Notes: generated by a model from the letters alone, not told the origin. A stretch of DNA of 64,000 nt from Atrichornis clamosus (GCA_013400975.1 WBMZ01014044.1:1-64000); one strand, 5' to 3'. Shown: positions 1-15,000, counted from the first letter of the stretch. A program made the numbers and translations.

Positions 1-449
1 TTCATGAGGTTCCTGTTGGTCCCTTCTTCCAGCTGCTCAGGTCTCTCTGAGTGACAGTTCTGCCCTGGCCCGTGTCAGTTGCTCTCCTCCATTTGGTGTC
101 AGCTGAGGCTTGATGAGGGTGAACTGTCTCCACTTTCACATCACTGACAAAGATATTAAATTGCCTGAATGGATCCCTGAAGAATTCTGCTTATAAAAGC
201 CTCCAGGTAGCATATGAACCCTTTAAGCTCAACAAACAAGGCAGTTTTTCACTCATCTTCTAATCCATCTGCTCAGACCAGAATGTTCCAGCCTAGATAC
301 AAAGGTGCTCTAGGAAATCATGCCTAACATTAAGTTAAAATCAAAGCAGATAACAACAGCTGTTCTTCCCTTATCATACAAAGCAATCAGTTTTGCCAAG
401 CAGGGAAAATTCCCAGTCAGTATTAGGGAAAATAAGTTTACCATGAGGG

Positions 450-615
450 TAAACACTGGAGCAGGTGCCTAGAGGGGCTGTGGAGTCTCCACCCTGGAGA
501 TACTCAAAATCCAGCTGGACAAGACCCTGAGCAACCTGCTCTACCTGGACCTGTTTTGTGCAGGGGTGGGCTGAGAGACCTCTAGGGGTCCTGCAAAGCC
601 TATGTGATCTAATGA
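450..615 (+). mobile_element. CR1 LINE 3' fragment
   Basis: Typical CR1 3' region: GGGCTGTGGAGTCTCCACCC, GGAGATACTCAAAATCCAGC, GACCCTGAGCAACCTGCTCT, then a decayed GGGCTGAGAGACCTCTAGGG. The terminal octamer repeat is lost, so the copy is old. Confidence 0.85.
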
Positions 616-3600
616 TCTACCGTTGGTAAATCCATATTGACTATTCCCAATTATCTTCTTCTCATTCATTTAACAAAGCTTTCGCATTTACCGCTGTTCC
701 TCAGAAAGGTTTGATAGCAGCATGAATACACCATATCTGCCCTGGAATGTTCTTATTCCAAAGGATATAAATCACATTCATCATTATTCAGTAGAATACG
801 CACAACTTATGGCAGACTCAGCAGAGACCCTGATACTTCTGCCTTTTGGGTGGACGAAGACTAGACTTTTCCTAGGGCATGTTTTTTAGATTTAATTCTT
901 GTTGCTGGATGATAGCTATTAAGAGAAGATGGAGCTGTCAGCGTTGTTTTTATAATGGAAAAATAACGGATATATTTGTGTCCAAGTGTTAGTGATCTTC
1001 ACATTCAAGCATGCTAAAACAATAGAGCTGGTCATAATTTTCCCAGTAACAATAGTGATGAAATACTTTCCAAAAATCTCCCCTGTATTTTGGCATCTCT
1101 GAGAGGTGCCAAATAAGCCAAGCTAATGAGACGGGACAACATAATGGGTATGCTAACATTAGAAATGTAACAAGCAGAAAACAATGCAAAATTCTTATGA
1201 GTAAACAGCAAACAAGCTGATTTACAGTGTAAGATTAATGTTCATTGCTTACAACAATATGTTGTAAAGCCATTAAGCATCATCCTTAGGACACATCTAC
1301 ACTATCATTGCGGTTTGCTCCCTGTTCCACTCCTGAGCCCCTGATTGTCCATACCACTTACATGCCCCCAGGCTTCTACATTGAGAAAATCAACTTGCTC
1401 CCTCCCAGAGGGCACAAAATTCCCAAATCCCAGCTCCAAGGACACCAGACGCTCTGCTGCTTGGTAGGTCAGACTTTTCTTCCCGAGGCGGTCAGGGTTT
1501 ACTTCCCGAGCAGACCACGGATTGTGTAGGCTCACCTGTAGTCTCTCGTCATACTAAGATATTCATTTTGCTGTGTTGCTTCATCTGCAGCAGATGAGCA
1601 GCTTTCTGCAGGGCTACTGGAAGGCTGCTCCAGGGGAAACAGTGGATACAGTCCTTAAGTGAAAGAGTCCACTGTGGTTTAGCAACTGTCCATCCCCAGG
1701 AACATCAGTTAGGATTTTGTGTATGCTGGCTGGCTCTGTTCAACTAACCTTGCTCTGAGCCAATTTTGTGGCTAAAACCCCCCTGTTTCCTCTAGAATCC
1801 TCATAACACTAGTAAAGAAAGGGATCACCCCTGTAGTAGTGGCAGGAGTTTTGCCTACAACCACTTCAGATTTCAAACAAACATTTCAGATTTCTGTCAG
1901 AAAACCTGATTTCCTGTGTATTCACAGAAGGCTGGATCCTTCACACATAGAGATGTTGTCCTCTTTGGCATCACGTCTGTGAGAGGTCCGTGAGATGGCC
2001 TGGCTTAAGATAATACCTGTCATATATGCAGTACTACTTTTAAATAAACTTTTAAATAGAGGTCCCCAGCTTTTTCCTGTTCTACATTGCTATAATCTCC
2101 TCTCTGGTTTCACATATCCTCAAGAAGATCAGGTTTTGCCTATCAAATTGACTGATGGGTGTACCATATATACACTACTACATATTTCATGCAGAATAAG
2201 AATAAAAGCATCCTGCTTCAAAAGGGCAACTAAATTCATTTGTTCATTCTTTGGCCTGCATTTTCTTCCCCTTTATCCCTCTTTTCTGCAGACTTTGACA
2301 AGTTTCCACAGCTAAAAACCCTGTGCCAAATTTACACCAACATACTGAAAAATCCACTGCTGTGTGCACTTGTTTTTAATGGGAATAGCCCATTGAGGTG
2401 CTTGTTCTAACACGCGTGATACAATTTTTGCACCAGCAAACAAGTTTTTATCTAGCACACAGAACTTATTCAAAAGGTATTACTTCTGCTGGGACTAGAG
2501 GCAGGAATGAGTCACATCTGTTTAATACGCATGAAGTGCCCTGCCCCAAGGAGTGCCTCTGTTTTCCTCCCTTCCCTGTCTCGCGCGCTCTCTCTCAAGC
2601 CTTAATTGTCTCGAGTTATAACGCTTTTGAGAAATCACCTTTAAAATTACAACTCCTGTTGAAGTTAATTAGACATGAACTCCAGCCAGGATAGCAGTGA
2701 TAGTTTCATAATTGTTATTCTAGCTGAAACCAGAAGGATTCCCTGACCACAGGAAGTTCAAAGGACCAGCAGCAAAGGAGAAGATAACCTCCATTTCCAG
2801 AGAACACCGGCTTCACTTGGGGTGCCAGCGGATTTATGACATGAGCTTCGCTCTAATTACTGCTTGGGGTGGAGCGTCTCACACTGATAAACAATAGGGT
2901 TTCTGAATAGGGCTGAAGTTTGTAACAGCACCACGTATTTCGGCATAGGCATTATAGCAACACGCACTCAGTGTATTTTAGAGTGTTCTGTCCCTGGAAC
3001 TGAGTATCGCCCTAAAAGAGGAGGTGTTGCCCCATGTGACCCATTTGGGAAAAAATTATGCTTCATTGAGGTCACATTATTTTAACAAGCAAAATGTAGT
3101 CATATTTACAAATTTACAAACCCAGAAGATATCTGAGTCTGCAACACTTAAGAAAGCAAGGAAACTATATAGACAATATTTATCTATCGAAAAATAAAGG
3201 CAAAGCAAACTAATAACCTAAACCTGCAACAGAGCAACAATAATTGTAAGACTGTACTCAAAAACACCCTGTGGCAGAATTCCCATTGGCTTTATTGACT
3301 AAAGTCTCACCTCACAGATTTTTCTTAAGCTGCTTCCACACATAAAATTCATTTCAAAGTCCTTTCAAAGATGAAAAATGTTCTTATTTATTGAGCATCA
3401 ACAGCATATTTAATGATTTATAAACACGCACAGCGGTGCCTGGAGGTCACCACACTCTAGGTAAAATACAGCTAGAACAGATTCAGAAGAGCATAACAAC
3501 TACTTAATATAAATATTGATCATATAAGCAGACTTACAAATATGGTGATGGACGGAGAAACATTTCAGATGCCGCTGCTTAAAGGGTTCATGCATGTACA

Positions 3601-6600
3601 GAAGGTTTTGGAAAAAAGAGAGGAAGGTCATATGACTCAGTGTCAGGATGAAAGCCAGTTTTGTTAGAAGGCACCAAGCTGTAAACACGTATGGCCTGGT
3701 ATGGACTATGGTCAGGAGGGAATCTGGAGCAGCGTGAGAGCAAGATAAGGGAGGAATGTGTGAGCAGATACAGAGACAGGGGGTCAGGAAGGGCATCGCT
3801 TGTGAAAGCAAGGGGCTCCAAACTCAGTGCAGAGAGACAGGAAAACCTGGAGAAAGGGTGTGTGAGGGGGCAGCATGGCAGGAAGGAAGGTTGGCTTCAG
3901 CAATAGATGCACTTAGGGTAATCCGTGATGTGAAGCCAGGACTTATGAAAATACCACTTTGATTTTTTTCTTATAAGTTTTAAATACAGATGATTTCTGT
4001 TGAAAGAACACCTTTTGTTCTATTTTTAAAGGATTCAAGAAAAAATTTCCATATATGAGTTACAGGTCATACCTTCCCAGATCTATTGACGCTCTCTTTC
4101 CATTCAAAACCTGCAAGAAGAGAGCTGATCTCTTGTAGAAAGGAGCAACACGTTTCTGCATGCAATGTACATGTTTTCTATGAATGTAACACTTTTTTTT
4201 AGCAGAGGGCAGCTTGGCCCTGCACTAAGGATTTGCTTCAGTAGAACTGTGGTACAGTGTGACCCTTAGCAGCAAACTTGCAAGGCAACTTGGAGATTCA
4301 GGAGCAATGTAGGCATGGGTAGGTGCAGGGCTGAAAGTAGACTTTATTGCTGCTTGAAACCCAGCAGGTTTACAGAGAGCCAGGATCCTGCTGCTGCCAC
4401 AGCCTGCAAACACACAGCTCGTGCCTCCTGCACAAGAGAGCAGGGAGATCCATCCAGCCAGCCCTGCAACTGCAGGAATTCCAGTTTGCTTCAGGTAAAG
4501 AAAAATTTTTCTGCACCTTCCTCTCATCTGTGAAAGCCCTCAGACACTTTCAGGAGGTCAGCAAACCACTGCCTTGCAGAAAAACAGCAAACACAATAAA
4601 CAGATGGACATGCCAACATGAGATGGCTGAAAGAGGTGTAACAGAGACCATTTTCTAAGCCATGCTCTATCCTGCATACAGCCATAGCTGAAAAAAGTGG
4701 GCTGCTTTTCACAGAGATGGACATTTTAAAGCCAGAAAGAACTGGTTTGATAACATAATTGGTCCCTGGTACGGGACAAACTATGTAATCTCACTTTATA
4801 AATCTAATCTTGAATCTAACATGTATTTTGTGGCTGAGTTAAAGCGTAACTTTTGGAAAGATAGGCAATTCCAATTTACTTCAAATGACTGTATTACAGG
4901 GGTGGTTAAGAGCTTCACGAGGGAAGGGTCATCTTCAAAGGACCATTTTGGATCACAGGTCTATGACACTGACAGTTTGACTTTCCCCTTCTCCCATCCC
5001 TGGATTAGCAAGCAGTGCGAGAGCACGTCAGTCCTGCTGTGCTGTGGGAGAAGTGGCACCTTGTATGGAACCAGCTAGGAAGCTTAGATGGGAAAAAAAA
5101 AGACAGGATAAAGGGATACTGAAGTGGAAAGCTTGCCTGTCTTTCCAGCCACATTACTTGATCTTACAAAAGATTTTTAGTCAAAAAACCAAACCTTGTT
5201 TGTCTTTTTTATACTTAAATTGTCCCAGCTACTGTAGTTCTACTCCTACATCTTGCATCTCACTTAGGAAAATAACAAAACTCAAAAAAATGTCTTTCAA
5301 CAAAAGAGAAACCACAGCAAAATAACCAAGTATGCTACACCCCCACCATGTGGCTCGCAGCCAGGTAGGAGGATCTCAAGATCTGTTATTAAGCAGAAAT
5401 AATAAACATTTGATCCTATAGATGCAAAAAAACCAGGCTCAAAAAACCAGAGCAAGCACTCATGTTCATGCTGTCCACCTCCTGACTCACATGTGCAACG
5501 CTGGAATGTGTTACTTTCATAAAATATGCCTTTTATCTTGCTGCAGCTAATAGCAGATCTGTGGTTAAGAATTTTTCAGGCATGCTTCATTCAAGTGGTG
5601 CTGCCACAACAGAGAGCTGCTGTGCCTTTCCCCTCCCCTCACAACCCTGCCAGCCAGCATATCCTGAGGGAGGCCTGGCACACCAGAAAACTGGCTCTTG
5701 CCAAACTTACCTCCTGAAAAGAGGAGGGGTAACATGGGGCATGGCCAAAACCAAGAAATCCTCACAGTGTTCCTCCTGCAGCATGATCCCTTTGCCTCCA
5801 GGAGCTCTGACTGACACAAGTAGGATTTTCAATTGCATTCATCATCCCATCAGTGGGAAATAACCTCCTGTCTTTCTTGAGCTCCAAAATGAGCTAGAAA
5901 TAGCTCATTGTGGATGCACAGTCAGCCTCTTGTGGGACAAGGGTGGTGTGGAGAATTAACTGTTTGACCTGGCCTCCTCTGATTGGTACAAGAAAAGGAA
6001 ATTAATTTCATCCTGTGAATTAGCACTCCATGCTCAGGGTACCTTGGAGGATATAGCAGAAGGTTAGGTACTGTCTGGCACCAGTTAGGTATTCTTATAT
6101 CTAAATCTCTCAACTTAGACTAACAAGTGTAAGTGTACCTCCACACTGCAGACATAATTTTTAGTTCTTCCACTTATGCACAGTTGAACCAAGGTCTCTT
6201 GAGGTGCAAAAGAAGTGGAGACTAATTTTAGTGACTGGCACATAAGCTCAGTTTGTACAAACATGCAGCCTGGAGAAATATTTTATTTATGATGAAATAG
6301 GTTTATTTGTAACATAGAAGAATTCAGCACAGAAACCCCTTTTTGGAGTATAGGGTTGCTACATTTCTAAGCTGCAGTCTGATCAAGACAACTTACAGCA
6401 TGGTCCATTCTTGGGCTCTTCTGTTGCATCTGTTTTCTTCACACATATTCTAAAGAACTGGGAAATACAGTCAGGCCTCCATCCCCCAACATATGAAATG
6501 GAATTATCCCAGTCCTCAATGAGCTTATTTGAGTTCCACCCAATCAAAAGGTGTGAGAAGGGGGTAAGGATCTGGCCCTCTGCCCCCTCTTCCATCACCT

Positions 6601-8954
6601 GGGAGAGCTGAGGCCCTTGCCCTGCTCCCCAGGCTCCTTAAAATGCTTGAGAGGTCCAAGGAGGATAGTGGGCTCTCTCTGCAACCTGTGGTCCTGGATG
6701 CTAACCTGTAAAAAACCAGACTACAGAAATGTTCAATTCCACCCACTGAGCCAAACACATTACATTTAAATCTGTTTATATCAGTGGCTGTGCATGAGGG
6801 ATGGATTTGCTGCATTGTAGCTATCCACTGGGTATCAGAAGTTGCTGTTTGCAAATATTGTGTGGTTTTATCTCCTTTATGCCTATATTGTCCTGCCTAT
6901 GGTGGCCTTGGCCCACCTCCCTTCTTTATGTGACTCCTGGAGAAACACTATTGAGCATCAACCCCATGTTCCTAGGAAGCACATTTAATGTGGAAAGGAG
7001 CACAGAGGCCCCAGATTTTGCCCAGAGTTGCTGTTCATCCCGTGCCAGCACTCTCCCTCCAGCAATGGTCTTCAGAAAGAAATACTTTTCACGGAAAGAG
7101 TTTGGATGATGCCCTGCTGAATGTGATTGTAACAGTGCTAAGAATCATTTGTTTTTCAAGAGAAGAGAAGAGAAGAATAGGAATCATTTTCCTTTTCTCC
7201 TCTATATTTATGAGAAGTGATCTGAAACAGTCAATGTCCTAGAAATCCATCTTTTGGAAGGAATCTTCCAGAGCCTCTGGTAGGTGATATTAGAGGACCT
7301 ACAGAGTAAACTTGCAAAGAATAGAAAAGCAGGTTGCACATACAAGTTTCCATGTATTCCAAGCCTTTACCTTAAAGTACAGGCTGTCTACAGGTATTTC
7401 CATCACACATGGAGTTGTGAAGGACTTTCCCACTGAACAGCCAGCAGCTTTCTGTCTCAGAGTATAACCACCTTTACAAGAAGCCACATCAACATGCAAG
7501 CCAAACGCCCCCAGGACAAGCTGTTTCCCCTTGACTCTTTCCAAAGCCACACTGTGTCTGAGCTTTTCAAAGGCCATGCCTTTGTCCTGGGCCAGGAGGG
7601 GAGAATTGGCCTCTCACATACATACCTGGCGCAGCTCCCATGAAGCTGTCCTAGCACAGAGCAATGGGCGTGGGAGGCAGGCAGCTTCCACCCTCTCATC
7701 GCCTCGCTATCAATAAACCATCCTTCACACTGAGTTGCAGGTAGGAACATGCCACCTGGATGGCTGCCTGCCTTGGTTCTGCCACCGATGGCCGTGGGTA
7801 ATTAGCAGCCAGCCCCGCAGAGAGCACCAGGTACTCTTTCTACAGGTCTAGCAAGCTGCCTTTATAGAGGGACCACAATAAAGGTTGAAAATAAACCCAC
7901 ATGGCCAACCGCCCATGGAGAGGGAGTGCTTTGCAGCGTGGATCCAGTCAGCTTTCCACTTCCCAGACTCAAGGAAATGCCCACTTCCCTTGGCAGCTAC
8001 AGGCCTGCCCTGCTGCAGCGTTGCACCAGAGAGCCAGAAACAAATGCCACTCTCTATTTGCACACCCTCCTGCTCCTCCCCAGCGTTCACTTGCCTTCCA
8101 GACTGGAAATGACTGCCCAAGTTGGCAATCACACTGCCAACAACAAAACAGAGAGAGACAGGGGTGGGGAAAAAAAAATGTCTGTGGTGGTATAAAACAG
8201 ACTCTGCAGGAACAGGTCTGGACAGAAGCAATGCCCACACTGCCAGACAGCGTGGTGCTAGCAGCAGGTGGGATTGTGTGCCTTCATCTGTGGGACTTAC
8301 GGAGATTGAGAAGATGTAACTTTTATAGGGGGATATAAAAACCCATGTGCTGTAGGCAGTCAGATAAATAGAAACTGAAGGCTGTGTGCTGTGCATATTG
8401 CAGGCATTACATTGACAAGAAGAGTAGGACTGAAGCAAATGATTCAGAGGGTTGTGATCTTTTACCCCACTCTCCCCCATTCTTGGACTATTTTCATTCA
8501 CATAAGTGAATAATCTGTCATTCCCTCCACCTTGTTTCCAGTTTAAGAGGAAACTTTTCAAAGATGCCTTAGTGAGTCTCATTTGTTTTCACTAGGATTT
8601 ATAGTAACTCGAACAGCTACATTAGAAAAGCTTTGCTTGGAATCAAGGAATATGGATCCAGATGAAAGTTAGGAGCCCAAAAATGTTCAGTGACAGGCAC
8701 TTGCTAAAGCCCAGTGGAGTGAAGTGCTGAACTTCCTTCTACTGGGATAAACTGCTCACCAAGGAAACCTTACCTCTCTCTTCTTTAAAGGAAAAGGGGG
8801 AGAATTTTACATTACCCTGGCACAAGTGTGTTTAAACACAGACAGTAGAAGACTTCCGTAAATTCAAGCCATGATTTCACCCAGGCCATACCAAACTGGT
8901 TGCTTCTCACGAAGTCCCTTATCAGTATACGCAATATGATAAAGTATTAGCATT
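616..8954. other. Gene-poor spacer, no supported gene
   Basis: No exon with a recognisable product, no RNA gene and no further repeat I can name. Open frames here are short or overlap each other on both strands. Probably part of the RIOK1-DSP spacer. Confidence 0.55.
2500..2765. promoter_or_regulatory. Cluster of AP-1 and RUNX/ETS motifs (possible enhancer)
   Basis: A consensus AP-1 site TGAGTCA lies at 2,508-2,514, and a joined RUNX/ETS string TGACCACAGGAAGT at 2,744-2,757, in DNA with few obvious repeats. This pairing suits an epithelial or haematopoietic enhancer, and DSP is the expected next gene to the left. Motif matches alone are weak evidence. Confidence 0.25.
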
Positions 8955-9060
8955 ATTATAGAATGACAGACTCATTTAGGTTGTAAAAGAACTCTTAGAT
9001 CATGAAATCCAACTATTAACCTAACACTGCCAAATCCAGACTTTATTTCCTTTAAAGAAA
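8955..9060 (-). mobile_element. CR1 LINE 3' tail fragment
   Basis: On the plus strand ATAGAATGACAGACTCATTT, AGGTTGTAAAAGA, TTAGATCATGAAATCCAACT, ATTAACCTAACACTGCCAA follows the reverse complement of a CR1 tail (normally agaatca...catttaggttggaaaagacc...gatcatcgagtccaac). Diverged, short, boundaries approximate. Confidence 0.8.
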
Positions 9061-12000
9061 CAGCCACTCTTAACCAGTTGCCCAGGGATGCTCCGATTAC
9101 ATCACTACTATACAAAATAATACCACTTAATCTGAAGTTACATAAAGAGATTGTTCCTGCTGAGGTTATGCTGTGTTTAATGCAAGATAATTAAAAATCT
9201 TTCCACGTCCTGCATACCTATTTGAGCAGTCTAATTGTACCTGCAGGAGAGCTCTTTTGCAGAGAACACATTTTGTATCAGCAAAGTTGTGAGAAATTGA
9301 GGCCCTTTCCTGGCCATCAGTGGGAGTAGCTGCAGCCCCAGTGATTAATGCAGCTATTAAGTTACAAAGAAAACTCTTCATCTGACTGTCCTCTGACTCA
9401 GCCAAAACCAAACTTGCTTTATCTCTCATTCTCCAGCCCAGGCCCCCTCCCTTGCTCCTTTTCCACATCAACAAAGAAAAACGTGGGACAAGATGAAAGA
9501 GCTGGGCCAGGGCTTTCATTAGCATACCAGGCCAAGGGAAAAAAGCTAAGAAGCTCAGGGAAGCACTCGCTGCCCAGTTTGTGCCTTCTAACCAGTGCCA
9601 AGGAGTTCTGTGTGAAGCAACATGGTTGCTGTGTAGCATTTAATGACATTAAGTGTTGCTGCCTCCTGCCAGTACCAAACGTCAGCCTTCAACATGGTTC
9701 TCAGACAAGCTCTGGTTTTAATCCTGCCTTACTTCTGACCATGCTCTCGCCCTCAAAAAGCACATGCAATGATCAGCACAGAAAGAGAGCTCATAAACCC
9801 ATCCTGCTGAATACCTCTGCTGAAAGCTTTTTATTTTAAGCCACTTTATCAAATAGCCTCTCACATGGTCTTAGCTTTATTAATGTCTCTTCCTAAACCT
9901 GTGTAAACATATATTTTACTATGTCATATAAAAAGGCAGCACTTTATCAGGAGGTTTCAGTGCACATGGAATAATTTACAGCAGCTGAAGAGTGGGCCAA
10001 AATACATTTATAGTTCCACTATTTGTTACTTTTTATTACTGTGTGCTTTTTAATGCACTGTGTATTCAACCTGAAAAGACAATATAATCTGAGCAAACAA
10101 TACTGATAATGAGAACTGAATAACATCTTTTATATCACAGAAGGATCACAGTCAAGCTAGACACTGACCCTTGCCTGCAAAGATCACAAGTGACACAGCA
10201 AATAAAAGGGGGGAGGAGGGAAAACCCACACTGTCACTGCAATGCCCGGTAAGATTTTCTTTGTTAAACTGCCCAGATAAGTTTCTGCTACACGATTACT
10301 TTCACTAGTGTGTTGCATTTTTGCATGGATGAACACATTCCCTTACAACCAGTCCTGACCTGCTACACTCTTGGCTGGCCTAAATAAAAGCAGCAATATC
10401 TTCCATTTTGGGAATGGATGGGGAAGAACAGTGTCTCCAGGTGATGGCAGGAGACTCCAGGCCTTTTTGCTACAAGGCCCGAGACTGTGACCCACGCCCA
10501 TGGCTGTGTGGAAAACCAATCCTTCAGGAAGCTGCTTCTATGAGCCCACTCCTTACTCTTACCTCTTACCTCCTTTTTCCCACTGGAGCAAAAAAGCAAG
10601 AAACAGTTCCCAGCAGATGCTTGTGTCTGCTGGATTTCATGATTTATTTAATCAATTTCATTATTTAAAAAACTTCTTATCTGGCTGGGGAAGATGCTGA
10701 GAATCCCTCCACGAGGCACTCTGTGTGCCCAGCTCCCACCCAGCCCCAGATGGACCACAGTGTAATCTCACATAGCAGCACGGGGTAGTGATAATATTTC
10801 TCCCTCCCACTAACTTTTGCTTATCACACACCTATTAAGCTTCTGTCCTCTTCTGGAAAGAGGCTTCTACTGCCCAAAAGGCCCCCAAAGTTGCTTAAAC
10901 CTCTCTACAATGCAAGAAATTGTACTGTGAAATTTATGAATGGAGGAGCAAGTCCTGCAATGTCTTGCTCTTCCCATCTGCTCTGCTCTTACCTCTGCTC
11001 TATGGCTACACAGAGCCTCATGAAAGGGCATAGGTGGGAGTGAGCCACAGTGTCCCCCTCTCTCCTTACTAGCACAGGTGTTGGTGGCAGCCTCCAGCAG
11101 CCATCCACCTATCTATCTATCTATCTGAATTGCCCACAGATTTTCCCACTCTGCTGATGACATCCCTCCATGGCCATGCTTCTGCATTCACTTTGTCTTC
11201 CCCCAGGGATGACATCTCTCATAGCAATTGATGAAAGCTTCTTGTTTTTCTGTAATTCTTTAATTACCATGGCAGTAATCTTCCCTTTAACTGACTTTGC
11301 TCTTCCAGTAATTACACCATGCGGGTATTTATGGGTGTAATGGACACTTGGGACAACAGATCCACCAGAGTGCCTATAAAAATTAGGATTTATACTCCAC
11401 CCAAATGCTGATTACAGCAACTACATATGCACATCATCTCTCAGTTCAGTGAGGCTTTCCACAGACATCCTTATGTTGCTCCTGGAGGCTTCATTCTCCC
11501 AGCAGACCAATGGTTTCAATGCCCGAAGCATTTGCTGGTGCATTTGCCACTGGTGAGCATTGCTTCCCTGTGACTGAAATGACGTCTGATCCAATCTATC
11601 ATTGCCATTATTAACTGATTTTCCCTGTCCCATCCCTTCCCCAGAGAGTGAACAACCAACCAGCCAAGCAGAGGAGCACCAGGCATCCTGCAGCACAGCC
11701 TCTTTCAGCAGAAACCTCATCTTTCTCGGTGCTGAAGACATTCAGCCTTGAGGCCAACCTGTTGTTTAACCCCTAACAGCAGCTGCCAAGGGGTACCAGA
11801 CACAGAACTGCACATGAAATACACTTCCATGCTTGCTTGAGGAATGCTCTTCCTCTCAGCTGCTGCTCAGTGTCCATGTGTGGAATACAGGCTCTTCTGG
11901 CACGGAAAGTTAATCAGATTTAGCAAAGGTCAGAAACACATTTATGCCCAAGAAACACACAGGAGACGTGCCTATTCCATGCACCCCTCTCCCCGCCTCT

Positions 12001-15000
12001 CAGAGTTTGCAAACACACATCTCAATGTTCAGGGTATGCCCACAAAGAGTCATTATCATATCAGAAATATTATTGTGGCACAGCGCTTCATGCACTAAGT
12101 TAGCATGGAAATAACTAAGAAATACATCTATTACTTTCTTTCAGAAATGTTAAGGCTCTCACGCTAAGTGCTATACATTTGCGTGTGTTTTTCTCTTTTA
12201 GGATACTTCCATATTTGTGCCAGCACTGTTGGATTTTGTAAATATGTTAACATCATTTGCATTATCTTCACTTCTCAGCCAGAAAAAATATCAGAAGGGA
12301 TTTTTTCTTAATTGTCTGAATGGTCAAAGCTGGATATGCCTTAAATAGTAGAATCATGAGGTTTACATTAATAAATTGTGGTTGGAAGAAAAACATTTAT
12401 GGCACATTTTTACACAGAACAATTTTCACTGAAAGAGATGAAAAATAGTTGTTGTGGTTTTTTCTTACAGAGACTCAAAAGTTGGAAAAATACCATTTGT
12501 TTTCATTAAAATTAATGAACATGATCTTTTCTGACCCCATTCTGTATTGATATTTTTCTGATGAACCTCTTTTATGATAGTCACCTTATACTTAATTGCA
12601 AATCAGCACAGACAAGATCAGTACCTCTCCATGGAAAGAAAATTTGTATGAATCCCAACATTAATACCTACAGTCATACTTGATGGGCCACACTTTTTTT
12701 ATGACACTGGTTGTGGACTGGATCCAGTATTGCTATCAAGTACTAGTTAAGCAGCACTTCAGGGAATATTGGTAATATTCATGCCAAATGCTTTCACATG
12801 TACCTACACGACAAACACTCTGCTGCCAACAGACATGGTAACACATTAAATCTTTCTGATAGGTAGTCAGCGTATCCCAGATAACTATAAGAAAATAAGA
12901 CAAAAGGGAGGTGGGTTTACTACTGGTTTTCAGCTTGTCCCTGTGGGGTTTCATCCTTTTGCAAGACCTTGAAGGACTGCTGCCTTCAAATCATGAAGAT
13001 CATATGCATCCTAACGCATTTGTCCTGCTAGTTCAGGCCTGAGTACTCACAAAAATGTTTGGATTTTTTTTTGGCTTTAATTCCTGTTTTGAAATCCCTC
13101 GTATAGGCTTCAGAAGAAACAGCCCTCTGTGAGCCTTCCTGCCACCTCCCAATAACTCACTACCAAAAGAAAACCACCAGAAAAAACTGGAGCTCAGATG
13201 TTTCAGAGAATTAGAGTTTTCCATCTTTTATGAAAAGAATTACTGGGAAAAAAACTATCATGAAGGACCATAAAACTAGTCCCTTTTTTCTTCAGATGGC
13301 TTTAATCTCTCCCTCACTTTCAGCAAGGACGACTCCCAGTGGTGGTCCCAGATCAGATGCCGTACATGAAGCAGCTGCATTTCAGAGCACAGTAAATCAC
13401 TTGCAGATATCCACATTGGCCACAGATGGCCAACAATGTACGGGACAGTAACGCTCAGGAAGCAACTTTGGTTTCATCAACTAAGGTAGTTTGGGTGACG
13501 CCTTTGCCTGAAGCACTGCCCTGGCTTTCTGTTGCAGCTGGAAAAAAAAAAAGCTGCTGAGTGTGGACAAATCAAGGAACAGATTAAAAAGTAGCTGAGC
13601 TGACGCATGTGCTTTGTATATCATCTTCTTTCCTTGTACAATTCAATCCAAACTCCTCAGGCATCAAATGGTGGACTGGGGATGTGATTTGTTTTTTCCT
13701 CCTTTATTGAAGAAAAATCCACGATATAGCTTTTGAAAGGATCAGCCTGAACTGATGCATGCACACCCAAAAATACAGAAAGCACCTCACTCCAAATTGC
13801 ATAAACATTCAAGATGATTTTTTTTAATGTGATTTTTGATATTGCTCCTCAAATTACATTACATAATGCAGGCAATGGCTTCATGTTCTCTTACAGCTGA
13901 CAACTAAAATTTTGCCGACATATCTGCACAGAGCTAATGGGAAGGGTGCTTGGGTCTCCCCAGTATCAAAGTATCCTGTATGCCACCACTCTGGCATCTC
14001 CCTGGACTTGATAAGAGTATATGTGTAGCACTTCAGAATTAAAAGGTTTGTTTAATACCAACAGCAGGGAATGGAAGTGTTTCCCATCTTTCAGAAGCGC
14101 CTGCTCTGGCTGATCACAGTCACGCTACAACCTCCAAACCATGAAGACGACACAGTAATGATTCGCAGAGTCTGAGGCCCATAACTGTTTTTTTAACTAT
14201 TTACATCAGAGGGGGAAAAAAGAAAACAGAGTTGTTTTTATTTATGGTGTTTTGTAAACATGATGAACAATTGCAAATACCACTGTAGTTCAGGGGCAGG
14301 GGAGCTGCTGGAAAGACAAGCAGTACCTTTTTGAACAGTCTGTGGCATCTACCAGGGCACAGTTTGGAGATTTATGTTAACGGGGCTTATGCAGTGCCAT
14401 GAGTACAGGATTTGGTCTAATGCCTCCTCAGAGCCTGCTGCAAGCTGCAGAAGACCCCTGACTTCAATGGCCAGTGGGTCAGTACCACAGAAAACCAAGT
14501 CAAAACAACTCACAGAGAACAAAGGAAAAGTAAAAGAACATTGGCAAAAGATAGAGGGCCAGAGCAGGGGTTGGTGCATCCCACTTCTGGAGGAGCAGCC
14601 GCAGCTGGTACCAAATGACAAGAGCCAATTCCAGGTGAGGTATTTGAGATTCAAAGGGATGATGGTGCCAGAGGCAGAAATGGAAGCCAATTAAAGCCTC
14701 TGCTCTCCCGCCCTGAGCACGACAGCAGAGGAAGGAGTTAACACCGAGTAAGTTTCGTTTTACTAAAAAGATTTTTGTTTTGTTTTGGTTTTAAATCAAC
14801 ATGCCTGCACCTGTCAGGGAGAAACCATCAACTCAGTACAATCACAGAGATCAAGAGGGCAGATCCTCCAGGATCATCCATCACGCCCTGATCCGGAGGA
14901 GTTGAAAAAGTTGTAATAAACACAATGCAAGCAAGTAAAGGCTGGAAGGTGAGATCAAAAGGTTTACCCGGCATTCCTTGCTGTGGGAATGGGGAGTGCA

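Noticed and set aside
9166..9839. 157- and 163-codon open frames on opposite strands
   Set aside because: They overlap each other and neither resembles a known protein; likely locally low stop density.
12340..12420. Possible CR1 tail starting AGAATCATGAGG
   Set aside because: The diagnostic following sequence (ggttggaa...gatcatcgagtcc) is not present in order.
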